Positions 36,094-44,310 of a stretch of 64,000 bases of DNA are shown here, piece after piece; positions within the stretch are counted from its first letter, which is position 1, and the number at the start of each line of letters is the position of its first letter. Where the stretch lies: the NCBI RefSeq assembly GCF_039941195.1, contig NZ_JBDVFA010000013.1, forward strand, positions 1 to 64,000. The letters are read 5' to 3'. The stretch is from Aurantibacter_A sp039941195. Lineage in GTDB: Bacteria > Bacteroidota > Bacteroidia > Flavobacteriales > Flavobacteriaceae. The notes under the pieces were generated by a model that did not search any database, was not told the origin of the DNA, and worked only from the letters and a program-made list of their open reading frames with translations. A program made the position numbers and the translations under genes.

Positions 36094-37062
36094 TTATTTT
36101 CTATCTAGAAAGTCCAATACCATTGAATTAAATTCTATTGGATTTTCACCCTGTAACCCATGTGATGCTTTTGGTAAAATCTTAATTTCATTAATAGGCA
36201 ATAGCGCATCTAAAGTGTCTATTATTTTACCAAATAATCTTGGTGAATTTTCACCACTCACCAATAAAGTGGGAATTCTTAATTGTTTGACCTCAGTGGT
36301 TGAAATAGGCGTCATACTATTCCTTGTAATGAAACCACCTTCAGATTCCGTGGTATTTTGCAACCATCGTTTTCTAAATTTTTCTGGAACGGCACCATAG
36401 AAATCTGCACTACCCATTACCCCGGCCACAAAACTGGCTACGGCTGAATCCTTTTGTTGTTGAGCAAAGTATTTTGCGGCAGGTCGAACAACTGTATTAT
36501 TAAAATCCGAAATCAACGAATCGCCTTCTTTTGAACCCATAATCAATGGTTGCGCTGCAGGTTCGCCAAGCACCATGCTTTTAACTAGTTCTGGATTATC
36601 AATCGCTGTTATCAAAACAGTATACCCACCCCAAGAATGACCAACAAGATGCGCCGGATCTAAATCTAACGTTTTTAAAAGTTGAGCAAGATCTTTTGCA
36701 TGCTGCCCAGCAGAATAGTCAAGAGTATCTGACAATGGTTGGGCGTTTGGCCATGCGTAACGCCTACTATATGCAATAACTCGATACTTGCTTGCGAACG
36801 TATCAACTTGGTCTTGCCAAGCTCTATAATCCCCAATACTGCCGTGTACAAAAACCACTGGCTCTCCTTTTCCAATATCTAGATAATTAAATTTGTAATC
36901 ATTTATTACTACAGACTTTAATTCTGTACCAGTTCCAACAGGTTCTTCATTCTTCTTTTGATTATGCTTCTCTTTACACGAATTAAGACAAATAAAGAAT
37001 GCCACAAAACCCATTAGCAACGATTTTTTCAATCCTCCGAATTTACATTTCTGTATCATCAT
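36094..37062 (-). CDS. Alpha/beta hydrolase, probable lipoprotein
   Basis: A 322-residue protein with an N-terminal hydrophobic segment ending in a lipobox-like LNSC (Cys near residue 29), so probably a lipid-anchored periplasmic or outer-membrane protein. It has an alpha/beta-hydrolase fold: HGSIGD oxyanion region, nucleophile Ser in GHSWGG, acid Asp in the late strand region, and base His in KASHGLQ. Overall it resembles the epoxide hydrolase/haloperoxidase-like group. It is 68 nt after the secreted esterase gene. Together with that esterase and the receptor upstream it may process an imported or surface-bound ester compound; this is inference from context. Confidence 0.86.
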   Translation of the reverse strand: MMIQKCKFGGLKKSLLMGFVAFFICLNSCKEKHNQKKNEEPVGTGTELKSVVINDYKFNYLDIGKGEPVVFVHGSIGDYRAWQDQVDTFASKYRVIAYSRRYAWPNAQPLSDTLDYSAGQHAKDLAQLLKTLDLDPAHLVGHSWGGYTVLITAIDNPELVKSMVLGEPAAQPLIMGSKEGDSLISDFNNTVVRPAAKYFAQQQKDSAVASFVAGVMGSADFYGAVPEKFRKRWLQNTTESEGGFITRNSMTPISTTEVKQLRIPTLLVSGENSPRLFGKIIDTLDALLPINEIKILPKASHGLQGENPIEFNSMVLDFLDRK

Positions 37063-37130
37063 AACTTATCATGTTTACTTAATTGTGATTGGAATTATTA
37101 TATTCACTCAGAATTAGAGTAACTTCACTT

Positions 37131-38183
37131 TTACTCTTTTTTAAATGTGAGATAGGTATCAAAAAAAGGAAGCATATCATTTAACACCCGCCCATCTTCA
37201 GTCCAAATTTTATTTCCGTGTGTACCAATATACTCCTCGGCTAAATGTTCAATACCTAAATTTTCCAATTTTTGACTAAAGGTTTTGCAGCCCATTATAA
37301 CAAAATCGAATTCATCGTTTCGACCCCAATCTATTTTTATGGCCTTTAACTTTTTAAGGTTCTCTATGTATTCGTCGGCCATTACATGCAACATATGCTT
37401 GTTCCACAAATCCTTGGTATCATAATCAATGATTAGACTATCTGCTTCATATGAATAAGGTAGATTAGCAAAAAAAGGCGGTTTGTTAGGATTTGGAGAA
37501 AAAGCACGTCCTACCGCGACAAAGAAGTTGGGCACAAATTCATTGTAAGCATCAACTAATTCTTCTCTTGTAGAGATTTCTTGGATGCGCTTGAAAGCTT
37601 GCCCTTTAGCACCCATTTCTTTTACTAAATCAAAAGCTCCTGACATAGAATACACTAAACTAAAAACCTCTGGATGTAACATTCCAATTTTAATTGCTCC
37701 ATACCCGCCCATTGAATAACCAACAATACCTCTACTTTTAGCATCCTTTATAGTTCTATAATTTTCATCGATAAAAGTCACCACATCTTTTGCAGTAAAA
37801 TCTGACCAATTTCCAGTGAGTGATGAATTGGTATACAAACTACCTCTAAATAGGGTGTATTGATTAGACATCACGACTATGACAGGTTTAATCTTACCCG
37901 TAGCTATCGCTTTATCCATTAGCTTATCAAAATGGTGATATGCTATAGCACGTTCGCCGGTTCCAGTAAAACCATTCAAATAATAAAGTACAGGATAATT
38001 TTTGTTTCTATTCTCATAGCCTGGAGGAAGATAAATAGTTAATTTACGGGTAGGGTCTTCTCCTCCAGGATTTTCCAATGCCGCAGAATATAATTGACTA
38101 AACACTACCTTTCCTTTTGATTCTTGACTTAATCCAAAATTGAAAGTTGCAATGAATAATACTCCTAAAAATAACTTTTTCAT
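37131..38183 (-). CDS. Secreted esterase, esterase D/feruloyl esterase (PF00756) family
   Basis: 350 residues from the ATG at 38183 (MKKLFLGVLFIATFN); a longer reading begins upstream without signal-peptide character. The signal peptide ends GLSQ (about residue 20). The PF00756-type pattern is clear: LTIYLPPGYENRNKNYPVLYYLNG, nucleophile Ser in GYSMGGYGAIK, and a late His in GTHGNKIW. The family includes feruloyl and acetylxylan esterases, S-formylglutathione hydrolase and siderophore esterases (Fes/IroE). It follows an outer-membrane receptor gene by 57 nt, so receptor and esterase may handle the same ester-containing ligand, for example a siderophore or plant/algal ester. No direct evidence separates these. 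Confidence 0.88.
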   Translation of the reverse strand: MKKLFLGVLFIATFNFGLSQESKGKVVFSQLYSAALENPGGEDPTRKLTIYLPPGYENRNKNYPVLYYLNGFTGTGERAIAYHHFDKLMDKAIATGKIKPVIVVMSNQYTLFRGSLYTNSSLTGNWSDFTAKDVVTFIDENYRTIKDAKSRGIVGYSMGGYGAIKIGMLHPEVFSLVYSMSGAFDLVKEMGAKGQAFKRIQEISTREELVDAYNEFVPNFFVAVGRAFSPNPNKPPFFANLPYSYEADSLIIDYDTKDLWNKHMLHVMADEYIENLKKLKAIKIDWGRNDEFDFVIMGCKTFSQKLENLGIEHLAEEYIGTHGNKIWTEDGRVLNDMLPFFDTYLTFKKE

Positions 38184-38240
38184 TTTATAGAATTTATGTG
38201 TTGTTATATTACGGGGAGCTAATTTTTTAAGTAACAATAT

Positions 38241-40655
38241 TCACATCCTATCACGCTCTTCTTGAGAGCCAGTTTTTCTATTCCTTTTTTCCTTAATTTT
38301 TTGGTTACCAAAAGGAAAGGAGTAGGTTAACTGAAATACGCGTTCTGAAAAATCGTTGTCGCCGTAGGTTTTAATACTAAGTTCTGGTTGATGGTACTCC
38401 CATTCATCTTTACCACTTGTTGCGGTTGCATCTTGAACACTAAAAGTTAGAGTGCTTTCGTTGTTGAATCGTTTACTGATTCCAAAATTCATATAATGGT
38501 ATTGAAACTGAATTTGGTCACCTGAAATAAACGGACTCATATATCTGCCATCGATATTGGCCGTCCATGAGTTGCCCAATTCAAAAACATTATTGAGTTG
38601 AGCAGTAACAGTAAACAGGCCTTTTTCAAACGGCAACGGGCGGTTAGAGGTATCTTTTACCTTTTTATAAGCGCCATCAAGATTCCAGTTCATTTTCCAA
38701 AAATTACTCAACTTAATGGGAAAACTAGTTGTTAGCAAGTAACCGTTCATACGATCAAAATTGATTGGCGTACTGGTTTGCAACCCCATTTCCTTATCCA
38801 CGGTATTGTAAAAGGAAATTGCCCCTTTGGTTCTGTTGATTTCAATAGCGACCAAAAACGAGCCTTGATTATAAGCTAGCCGTACAGCATCTGCAAAGGC
38901 AGGTCTGAGTCTAGTATTTGATGACACATACAAGCTTGGATCAATTAACAGGTAGAAGGCGGCCAAATGAAAAAAGGCAGGTCGTTCAATACGGCGATTA
39001 TATGAAAGGGTCATTGTCTGTATAGAATCGATGGAGTAGGTGGTTCTGGCAACCGGAAAAAGATTGGTATAGTCGGTTGAAAAGTCATTACCATTTACAA
39101 CGTCATCAAGTTCGTACTTATAATTTTCAAGGCGTGCGCCAACACTGCTTTCCCATAGATCATTCCATTTTTTTTGATATGATCCGTAAACAGCTAAAAT
39201 GGTTTCGCTAATCTGATCATCTCTACGAAAAGTTTCATCTTCTGACCAAGCACCATCAATTCTATTGCGATTCTGCAACGCACTGCGCGAATTGTTGAAA
39301 GTACCTTTAAGACCTGTTTCAAGTTTGGAATCGTTTTCCATTTCCCATTCAAAATCCCCCTTTAATGTATAAATTTCAAATTTTGAATTACGATCAGCCT
39401 CTAGCATATCTAATTCTTCGGGTGGGTTAACAAAAGAAAGACCTGAAAAATTTTGAACGTCAAGCGCCACTCTATCCACATCTATATTTATAGATTTAGT
39501 ATCGCTCAGATGTGAATAATAGTTAAGATTAACAAACGTATTGCGATTCGGATTGTCGATGTCAAGCAAATATTGTGAATTCGTATTTTGAATATTGTTG
39601 ATTGTTCCTTCAGAGACACTGGTATAATCATAGCCAGACATATTGCTTTTCGTGTACCCAAACAGGGCGCCGATAGTGCTTTTTGTATTTATTTCAACGT
39701 CTGCACCCAATGTTAACCCTAATGAGTGGTCTCGTGGGTTGGTAAACACTAGTTGATTGCCATAAAAGTATTGATCCCCTTGATATTCGTACTCCCTAAA
39801 ATGATTGACTTCCCACATTGGAGATTTACTGCTAAACCCGGTAGCATTGGCATAGAGATTCAATTTACCTTTACGATAGTTCAAATCAAGACTACCATTG
39901 AACTTTTCCTTTTGCCCAATTCCTGCCATTAGACTCATATTACCATTTAGACCGTTCATGGTATTTTCTTTTAAAACAATATGAATGATACCCGCTGAAT
40001 TATTAGAATCATATTTTGCAGAAGGCTGATGGATCAGTTCAATCCGTTCTATATTTTCAGCTCGCATACCTTTAAGTTGTTGCATAAGTGCTGCCTGAGG
40101 TATTCGCGAAATTCGATTATTTATCATTATCAATACTTCACCCTTATTATTAAGTGAAATACTATTCGAATTTTCTTTTACAATTACGCCCGGTGCTTTT
40201 TGTAAAACTTGTAAGCCATTATTGCCACTGAAAGTAGTTAGCGCTCCAACATTTAATATTAACCGATCACTTTTTTGTTGGTAAAGCGCTTTTCGCCCCA
40301 TAACCTGAACGCCATCTAACTCTTCATTTTGAATAGACAACTCAATTTTCCCTATTGATATAGAAACAGTACCCATTGATAACTCTTTGATGAAATCTCG
40401 AAAACCTAGAAGGGATATTTTTAAAAGATAATTTCCATGGTCTACATCATCCATTAAAAAGTTTCCACCTTCATTTGTGATAACACCTTTTACAATTGTA
40501 GAATCATTAGGCCTAAGTAAAAGAACGTTAGCAAATATCAAAGCTTCACCATTAGTATCAAAAACACTTCCGGTAATACTATTTTCTTGACCAAAAGAAA
40601 AACCACAGCTAAAAACTGCAATAACAAACAAATAGTTTCTAAAATATGAACTCAC
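38241..40655 (-). CDS. Outer-membrane beta-barrel receptor (OMP_b-brl_3 type, TonB-dependent-like)
   Basis: 804 residues from a GTG start (no ATG fits the signal peptide, about 1-22, ending SFGQ). An N-terminal CarboxypepD_reg-like domain (about 24-100; ITGSVFDTNGEALIFANVLL) is followed by a plug-like region (GNNGLQVLQKAPGVIVKENSNSISL...) and a beta-barrel of the OMP_b-brl_3 family. The C-terminus is polar and charged rather than ending in an aromatic residue, as often seen in this family. It probably takes up a ligand through the outer membrane with TonB. It is first in a run receptor-esterase-hydrolase-hydrolase-regulator, all in one direction. Confidence 0.9.
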   Translation of the reverse strand: MSSYFRNYLFVIAVFSCGFSFGQENSITGSVFDTNGEALIFANVLLLRPNDSTIVKGVITNEGGNFLMDDVDHGNYLLKISLLGFRDFIKELSMGTVSISIGKIELSIQNEELDGVQVMGRKALYQQKSDRLILNVGALTTFSGNNGLQVLQKAPGVIVKENSNSISLNNKGEVLIMINNRISRIPQAALMQQLKGMRAENIERIELIHQPSAKYDSNNSAGIIHIVLKENTMNGLNGNMSLMAGIGQKEKFNGSLDLNYRKGKLNLYANATGFSSKSPMWEVNHFREYEYQGDQYFYGNQLVFTNPRDHSLGLTLGADVEINTKSTIGALFGYTKSNMSGYDYTSVSEGTINNIQNTNSQYLLDIDNPNRNTFVNLNYYSHLSDTKSINIDVDRVALDVQNFSGLSFVNPPEELDMLEADRNSKFEIYTLKGDFEWEMENDSKLETGLKGTFNNSRSALQNRNRIDGAWSEDETFRRDDQISETILAVYGSYQKKWNDLWESSVGARLENYKYELDDVVNGNDFSTDYTNLFPVARTTYSIDSIQTMTLSYNRRIERPAFFHLAAFYLLIDPSLYVSSNTRLRPAFADAVRLAYNQGSFLVAIEINRTKGAISFYNTVDKEMGLQTSTPINFDRMNGYLLTTSFPIKLSNFWKMNWNLDGAYKKVKDTSNRPLPFEKGLFTVTAQLNNVFELGNSWTANIDGRYMSPFISGDQIQFQYHYMNFGISKRFNNESTLTFSVQDATATSGKDEWEYHQPELSIKTYGDNDFSERVFQLTYSFPFGNQKIKEKRNRKTGSQEERDRM

Positions 40656-40934
40656 AACTTTCTATTTTTTTTCTATGGAATTCAAACACAATTAATCTTT
40701 GCTTAAAAAGCAGATATAAATAAAATTAGGCTACTACTCTTTTTGAATAAATACTCTAATTTCATTAGCCATTTTACATAGACAACACCTCTTTCACTTA
40801 TGATTTTCGATTGCAACCAACAGCAATGCATACAATTCATTTTCAATAATTTAAGCAACAATACACATGAACAACATAAAAAATGTACTCAACATTAGAA
40901 CTAATGTATCACTGGCACTAATCCTATTATGAAT

Positions 40935-41744
40935 TCAAAAAAACCAAACAAAAACCTCTTTTAAAAAAACTCCGATGGCCATTAAAAGCACCAACCAACC
41001 AAACCCTCTTTTTAGTTTGGTTCCTTTAACAAATGAAGACAGATATATTCCAAGAAATATCCCGAAAATAGCTATCATAGTAAACAACAATAGGAATGTC
41101 CAATTAATTTTCAGATACCCAACATCCCCTGTAAAACCGATTAATGATTTTAAAGCTATAATAAAAAGTGAAGTTGCTACCGCATTTTTCATCGGCAATT
41201 TCACAAACAACACTAAAACAGGAATAATTATAAATCCTCCTCCTATACCAACAAGTCCTGTAAGTATTCCTATTAATGTTGCTCCGAAAATCAATACAAT
41301 AAAATTGCATGATAACTGATTATTACTTCTTTTTAAACTTTGCTTTTCGCTTAACATTGACAGTGCTGCCGCCAACATTAATGCAGAAAAAAGCAGCATT
41401 ATTCCCATATTTTTAGTGAAAACAAAATTGCCAATATTAAAGAGCTCATCAGGAATAATGGGCAACAAAAATTTTCGAGCCACATAAACTCCAAATAAAG
41501 CTGGCACTGCAAAAATAAAGGCAACTTTAAAATCGATTAGCCCCTTGTTAAAGTTCTTAAATGCCCCAACCGATGCGGAAGCCCCCACTACAAACAACGA
41601 ATATGCTGTTGTTGTAATGGGACTAATTTGGAATAAGTAAGTAAATATTGGAACAGCCATTATTGAACCACCACTCCCCATTAACCCCAATACTAGACCA
41701 ATCATTAGGGCCCCTACATATCCCAAAATATGAATAGCTTCCAT
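40935..41744 (-). CDS. TauE/SafE family sulfite exporter-like permease
   Basis: A 269-residue protein with eight TM helices and the repeated TauE/SafE motifs: MIGLVLGLMGSGGSIMAVPIF near residues 14-34 and ILTGLVGIGGGFIIIPVL near 159-176. The family exports sulfite, sulfoacetate or other sulfur-containing organic acids. It is the last gene of the sulfur cluster tsdA-like, Tat-DsrE-like, DsrE, TauE, 33 nt after the DsrE gene, so exporting a sulfur oxyanion is a fair inference. Downstream is a 279-nt gap before the receptor gene in which no gene, promoter box or hairpin was seen. Confidence 0.9.
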   Translation of the reverse strand: MEAIHILGYVGALMIGLVLGLMGSGGSIMAVPIFTYLFQISPITTTAYSLFVVGASASVGAFKNFNKGLIDFKVAFIFAVPALFGVYVARKFLLPIIPDELFNIGNFVFTKNMGIMLLFSALMLAAALSMLSEKQSLKRSNNQLSCNFIVLIFGATLIGILTGLVGIGGGFIIIPVLVLFVKLPMKNAVATSLFIIALKSLIGFTGDVGYLKINWTFLLLFTMIAIFGIFLGIYLSSFVKGTKLKRGFGWLVLLMAIGVFLKEVFVWFF

Positions 41745-41777
41745 ATTGTTTAGAAATTACATTTATAATAAAGGCTC

Positions 41778-42191
41778 TTATTTACCTTCCTTTATATACC
41801 CCCAACCCAATTGTTGCTTTGCTATAATCTCATAAATACCATCGGGTACGGTGGTAACCCCAGGAATTAAATCATCCTTTCCCTTTTTGTTTCTTTTCAA
41901 GGTATTTTCACAAACAACGATCGAAACATTATCATTATTTATAATCTTACGAAGTGTTTCGCCTGCTGCAGAAGAATTATTATCTACCATACTATAGGCA
42001 CTACTATAAATGACCATTTCAAATTCTGATTCAGGATAACTTTCAGACATTAATCGTAAATGTCGAGCTGCCGATTTATGTACATCGGTATTGCCACTGG
42101 TCACATCAAAAACAACCTTTATTGGTTTCTCTTGTGCATAACTAATGTTTGTAATTAAAAGAGTTAACCCTACTACTATTAGATTTTTCAT
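41778..42191 (-). CDS. Secreted DsrE family protein
   Basis: A 137-residue protein with a signal peptide (about 1-20, ending SYAQ) and a DsrE/DsrF-like domain (PIKVVFDVTSGNTDVHKSAARH, then IVVCENTLKR with Cys94, then GVTTVPDGIYEIIAKQQLGWGYI). DsrE-type proteins carry sulfane sulfur on a cysteine in sulfur-trafficking relays. Cys94 sits at the position of the active cysteine. A periplasmic location is unusual for the best-known cytoplasmic DsrE/TusA proteins. Its C-terminal PxGxxxI..QQxGxGYI block matches the next upstream protein, with which it is probably paired (18 nt gap). Confidence 0.85.
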   Translation of the reverse strand: MKNLIVVGLTLLITNISYAQEKPIKVVFDVTSGNTDVHKSAARHLRLMSESYPESEFEMVIYSSAYSMVDNNSSAAGETLRKIINNDNVSIVVCENTLKRNKKGKDDLIPGVTTVPDGIYEIIAKQQLGWGYIKEGK

Positions 42192-42209
42192 CGCTATAAT
42201 TTTTAGTTA

Positions 42210-42890
42210 TTAATTACCTGCAAAAATGTAACCGCAGCCATTTTCTTGTGCTCTTCCTAATGCCCATACACCGGAAGGAACAACATGAATACCTGGTTGC
42301 ACTGCATCTATCCACTCTTGATATACCGCTTTAGGGTCTAATCCCATTTTTTGAGCGACTGCCCCGCTATAGACTGAAATTGCCAAGTTGCATACGCAAA
42401 ACATAGCACCCCTATCTTGCATATCTTTTATTCCTTGAATAACTGGCATGGGAAAATCTCCTTCTTGCGGCTCGTAATACAGGTTACGCAAAGAAGGTGC
42501 TTTTGTACTGTTATCTGTTACGCCAAAAACTTCACCAAGGTTATACTTTTTCCAAACTTCAGTTTTTAATGCAAAAGGAATTGCATTGTGTCTTAAAACA
42601 GTCATGGCAGTAATATCATCATCGGCCGATCCTGTTTCATTATTACTTAAATAGAAAGCCCAGTTCCAAATAATTGGAAAACCGTCATGAGGCGTAGAAC
42701 CATCATACACTATTCTATGTTTACCTTTTATATTTTTAAACCAATCGTCTGCTGCTGCCATTTTTTCATCATCAAATGATGTAGTGCTAGCTAATACAGG
42801 ATTTGTAATTACCGAAAGGGTGCTTGCAGTAGCTCCCATTAAAACTGCTCCCATAAAATTTCTTCTAGAATTTTTACTCCTTGTTTTCAT
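42210..42890 (-). CDS. Tat-exported DsrE-like protein with a CxC motif
   Basis: A 226-residue protein with a twin-arginine signal (SRRNFMG at 8-14, hydrophobic stretch to about 35, VLAS). The mature part is DsrE-like by its C-terminal half: DMQDRGAMFCVCNLAISVYSG with Cys165 and Cys167, then GIHVVPSGVWALGRAQENGCGYIF. This end matches the neighbouring DsrE protein. The N-terminal mature part (KHRIVYDGSTPHDGFPIIWNWAFYL) is less familiar. Tat export implies folding, perhaps with a cofactor, before crossing into the periplasm. It lies 6 nt from the diheme cytochrome gene, so the two are co-translated, and a role in binding or passing on sulfur from thiosulfate oxidation is proposed. The exact function is unknown. 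Confidence 0.8.
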   Translation of the reverse strand: MKTRSKNSRRNFMGAVLMGATASTLSVITNPVLASTTSFDDEKMAAADDWFKNIKGKHRIVYDGSTPHDGFPIIWNWAFYLSNNETGSADDDITAMTVLRHNAIPFALKTEVWKKYNLGEVFGVTDNSTKAPSLRNLYYEPQEGDFPMPVIQGIKDMQDRGAMFCVCNLAISVYSGAVAQKMGLDPKAVYQEWIDAVQPGIHVVPSGVWALGRAQENGCGYIFAGN

Positions 42891-42896
42891 AATAGT

Positions 42897-43943
42897 CTAT
42901 TTAGATTTAACAATATTGTGCTCATTTTTATAGTATTCCATGATGGGTAAGAAAGGCCCCAATTGATGTTGTTTAATTGAAAATGTGTCAATAAACGGAG
43001 GATATGGCGTTGAAACTGGCTTTTTCTTTAAATCAGGAAAATCTCTTTCTTTATTAGCCTTTTCTGGTCTAAGTTGATGGTTGATATAGCCTGCAACATC
43101 ATAGGCTTCTTCATCTGATAAAACTGGATTTTTATACGTTGTACCAAAAGGCATATTTGCTTTTATAAATTGTGCCGCGGTAATTACCCGTGTCATTCCT
43201 GCTCCATTGTTATATGAATCTTTACCCCATAATGGTGGATATTCATAAGAGCTATTATCTTCATGCCATTTACCTTGTCCATTTTTCTGATGACAAATAG
43301 CACAATTCACTGTAAATACAGCTTTGCCTTTCTCTAAATCCACGGCTCGGTTCGGCACATTAATTTTAACAAAGCCCTGCCCCTTAATTTTCCCATCTTT
43401 TGATGCGAAGCGACTTAACCAATTTAAATATGCGATTAGGGCATTCATTTCTTTCCCATTTTTTGGTATTGTATCACCGTTCATACTGCGCTCCATACAG
43501 CCATTTATTCGTTCTTTAATAGTTCCCATTTTATTTTCCCTGCCTCTATATTGGGGGAATCTCTGGATAATGCCAATTAATGGAGCCGCAAAGGGTTTTG
43601 TCCCTGAACCTAAATGACAATTGGTACACGACAGATTATTACCAGCATAACGATGCTCATCATTTTTTGATTTTGGTCCAATAAGTTTTGATGAATTTTG
43701 AAAAATTTCATAACCATATTTTATTATCTCATTCTCTTTAGAATTTTTCAATTGTGAAACATCATAATTCCTGGTATAAATAAGGTCCAGTGGCTGATCT
43801 TCTACAATTTGTTTTGAATTGGCATGTAAGCAATTCCATAGTAAAAAAGCCGATATCACTAATATTCCTGTAAGGAGCACTATAAGCTTACTTGCTAATA
43901 CTTTACCAGCTTTATGAATCTTATTTTTCTCTACAGCGCTCAT
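42897..43943 (-). CDS. tsdA: Diheme cytochrome c, probable thiosulfate dehydrogenase (TsdA-like)
   Basis: 348 residues from the ATG at 43943; an upstream TTG would add ten. It has an N-terminal membrane anchor or signal (about 18-37) and two c-heme sites, CTNCH at 106-110 and CAICH at 214-218. The first half matches the TsdA family: GTKPFAAPLIGI, RFPQYRGREN and ERINGCMERSMNG. Cys149 in RINGC is the expected position of the distal cysteine ligand of the active-site heme in TsdA. TsdA joins two thiosulfate molecules into tetrathionate in the periplasm, giving electrons to cytochrome c or an oxidase; some members work in reverse. Neighbours encode DsrE-type sulfur carriers and a TauE/SafE exporter, which supports a sulfur role. 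Confidence 0.85.
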   Translation of the reverse strand: MSAVEKNKIHKAGKVLASKLIVLLTGILVISAFLLWNCLHANSKQIVEDQPLDLIYTRNYDVSQLKNSKENEIIKYGYEIFQNSSKLIGPKSKNDEHRYAGNNLSCTNCHLGSGTKPFAAPLIGIIQRFPQYRGRENKMGTIKERINGCMERSMNGDTIPKNGKEMNALIAYLNWLSRFASKDGKIKGQGFVKINVPNRAVDLEKGKAVFTVNCAICHQKNGQGKWHEDNSSYEYPPLWGKDSYNNGAGMTRVITAAQFIKANMPFGTTYKNPVLSDEEAYDVAGYINHQLRPEKANKERDFPDLKKKPVSTPYPPFIDTFSIKQHQLGPFLPIMEYYKNEHNIVKSK

Positions 43944-44310
43944 AATTCCAATTTCAATTCTTAGAAAAAACAACCATTTATTGTCCTTTCAATAACAGAG
44001 ATAATAACCTAACAGTTTCTTGAATTAAAGATGTTAAAAATGCGAACACACCACATAACAACCACGTTGTAAGCCTGTTAAACTTTAGCACAATCAATTA
44101 AATTATGGTGCATAAGGTTTAAATTATGTTGAAGTGAAACTATTCACTATTGTTAGCGTACAACAAAAATTCACTACAATTTAAAGGAGTAAAAAGCGAA
44201 AAGCTGTTACTATTTCAGCAACTACTTTAACTATATTGGAAAGTTGAATAATATATAGGACTATTTGTGCATATAGATGACACATACATCTTTAATGTTC
44301 TGATTTACAA
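43944..44310. other. Gap between hybrid regulator gene and tsdA-like gene
   Basis: These 367 bases hold no supported gene. They contain a 21-bp-phased direct repeat (44098-44128), small inverted repeats ACAAC/GTTGT (44058-44070) and GTGAA/TTCAC (44134-44147), and a one-mismatch -7 box TATCTCTG on the minus strand (43996-44003). No terminator hairpin was found after the regulator gene. Confidence 0.5.
44098..44131. promoter_or_regulatory. 21-bp-phased direct repeat, candidate AraC-type operator for the sulfur cluster
   Basis: TTAAATTATG occurs at 44098-44107 and again at 44119-44128, exactly 21 bp apart, the phase of AraC-family direct-repeat sites. Each copy is followed by a similar G/T-TG end (GTG and TTG). 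It lies about 155 bp upstream of the tsdA-like start and just past the gene of an AraC-domain regulator. Function is inferred from position and spacing only. Confidence 0.4.

Noticed and set aside
36005..36400. Plus-strand open frame of 131 codons
   Set aside because: It lies mostly opposite the alpha/beta hydrolase gene at 36094-37062, whose catalytic motifs are clear.
40656..40934. Possible small gene or promoter in the 279-nt gap between receptor and TauE genes
   Set aside because: No open frame with coding character, no TAnnTTTG box on the minus strand and no terminator hairpin could be supported.
41104..41310. Second minus-strand frame inside the TauE/SafE gene
   Set aside because: A frame-shifted shadow of the TauE/SafE gene without start context or domain.
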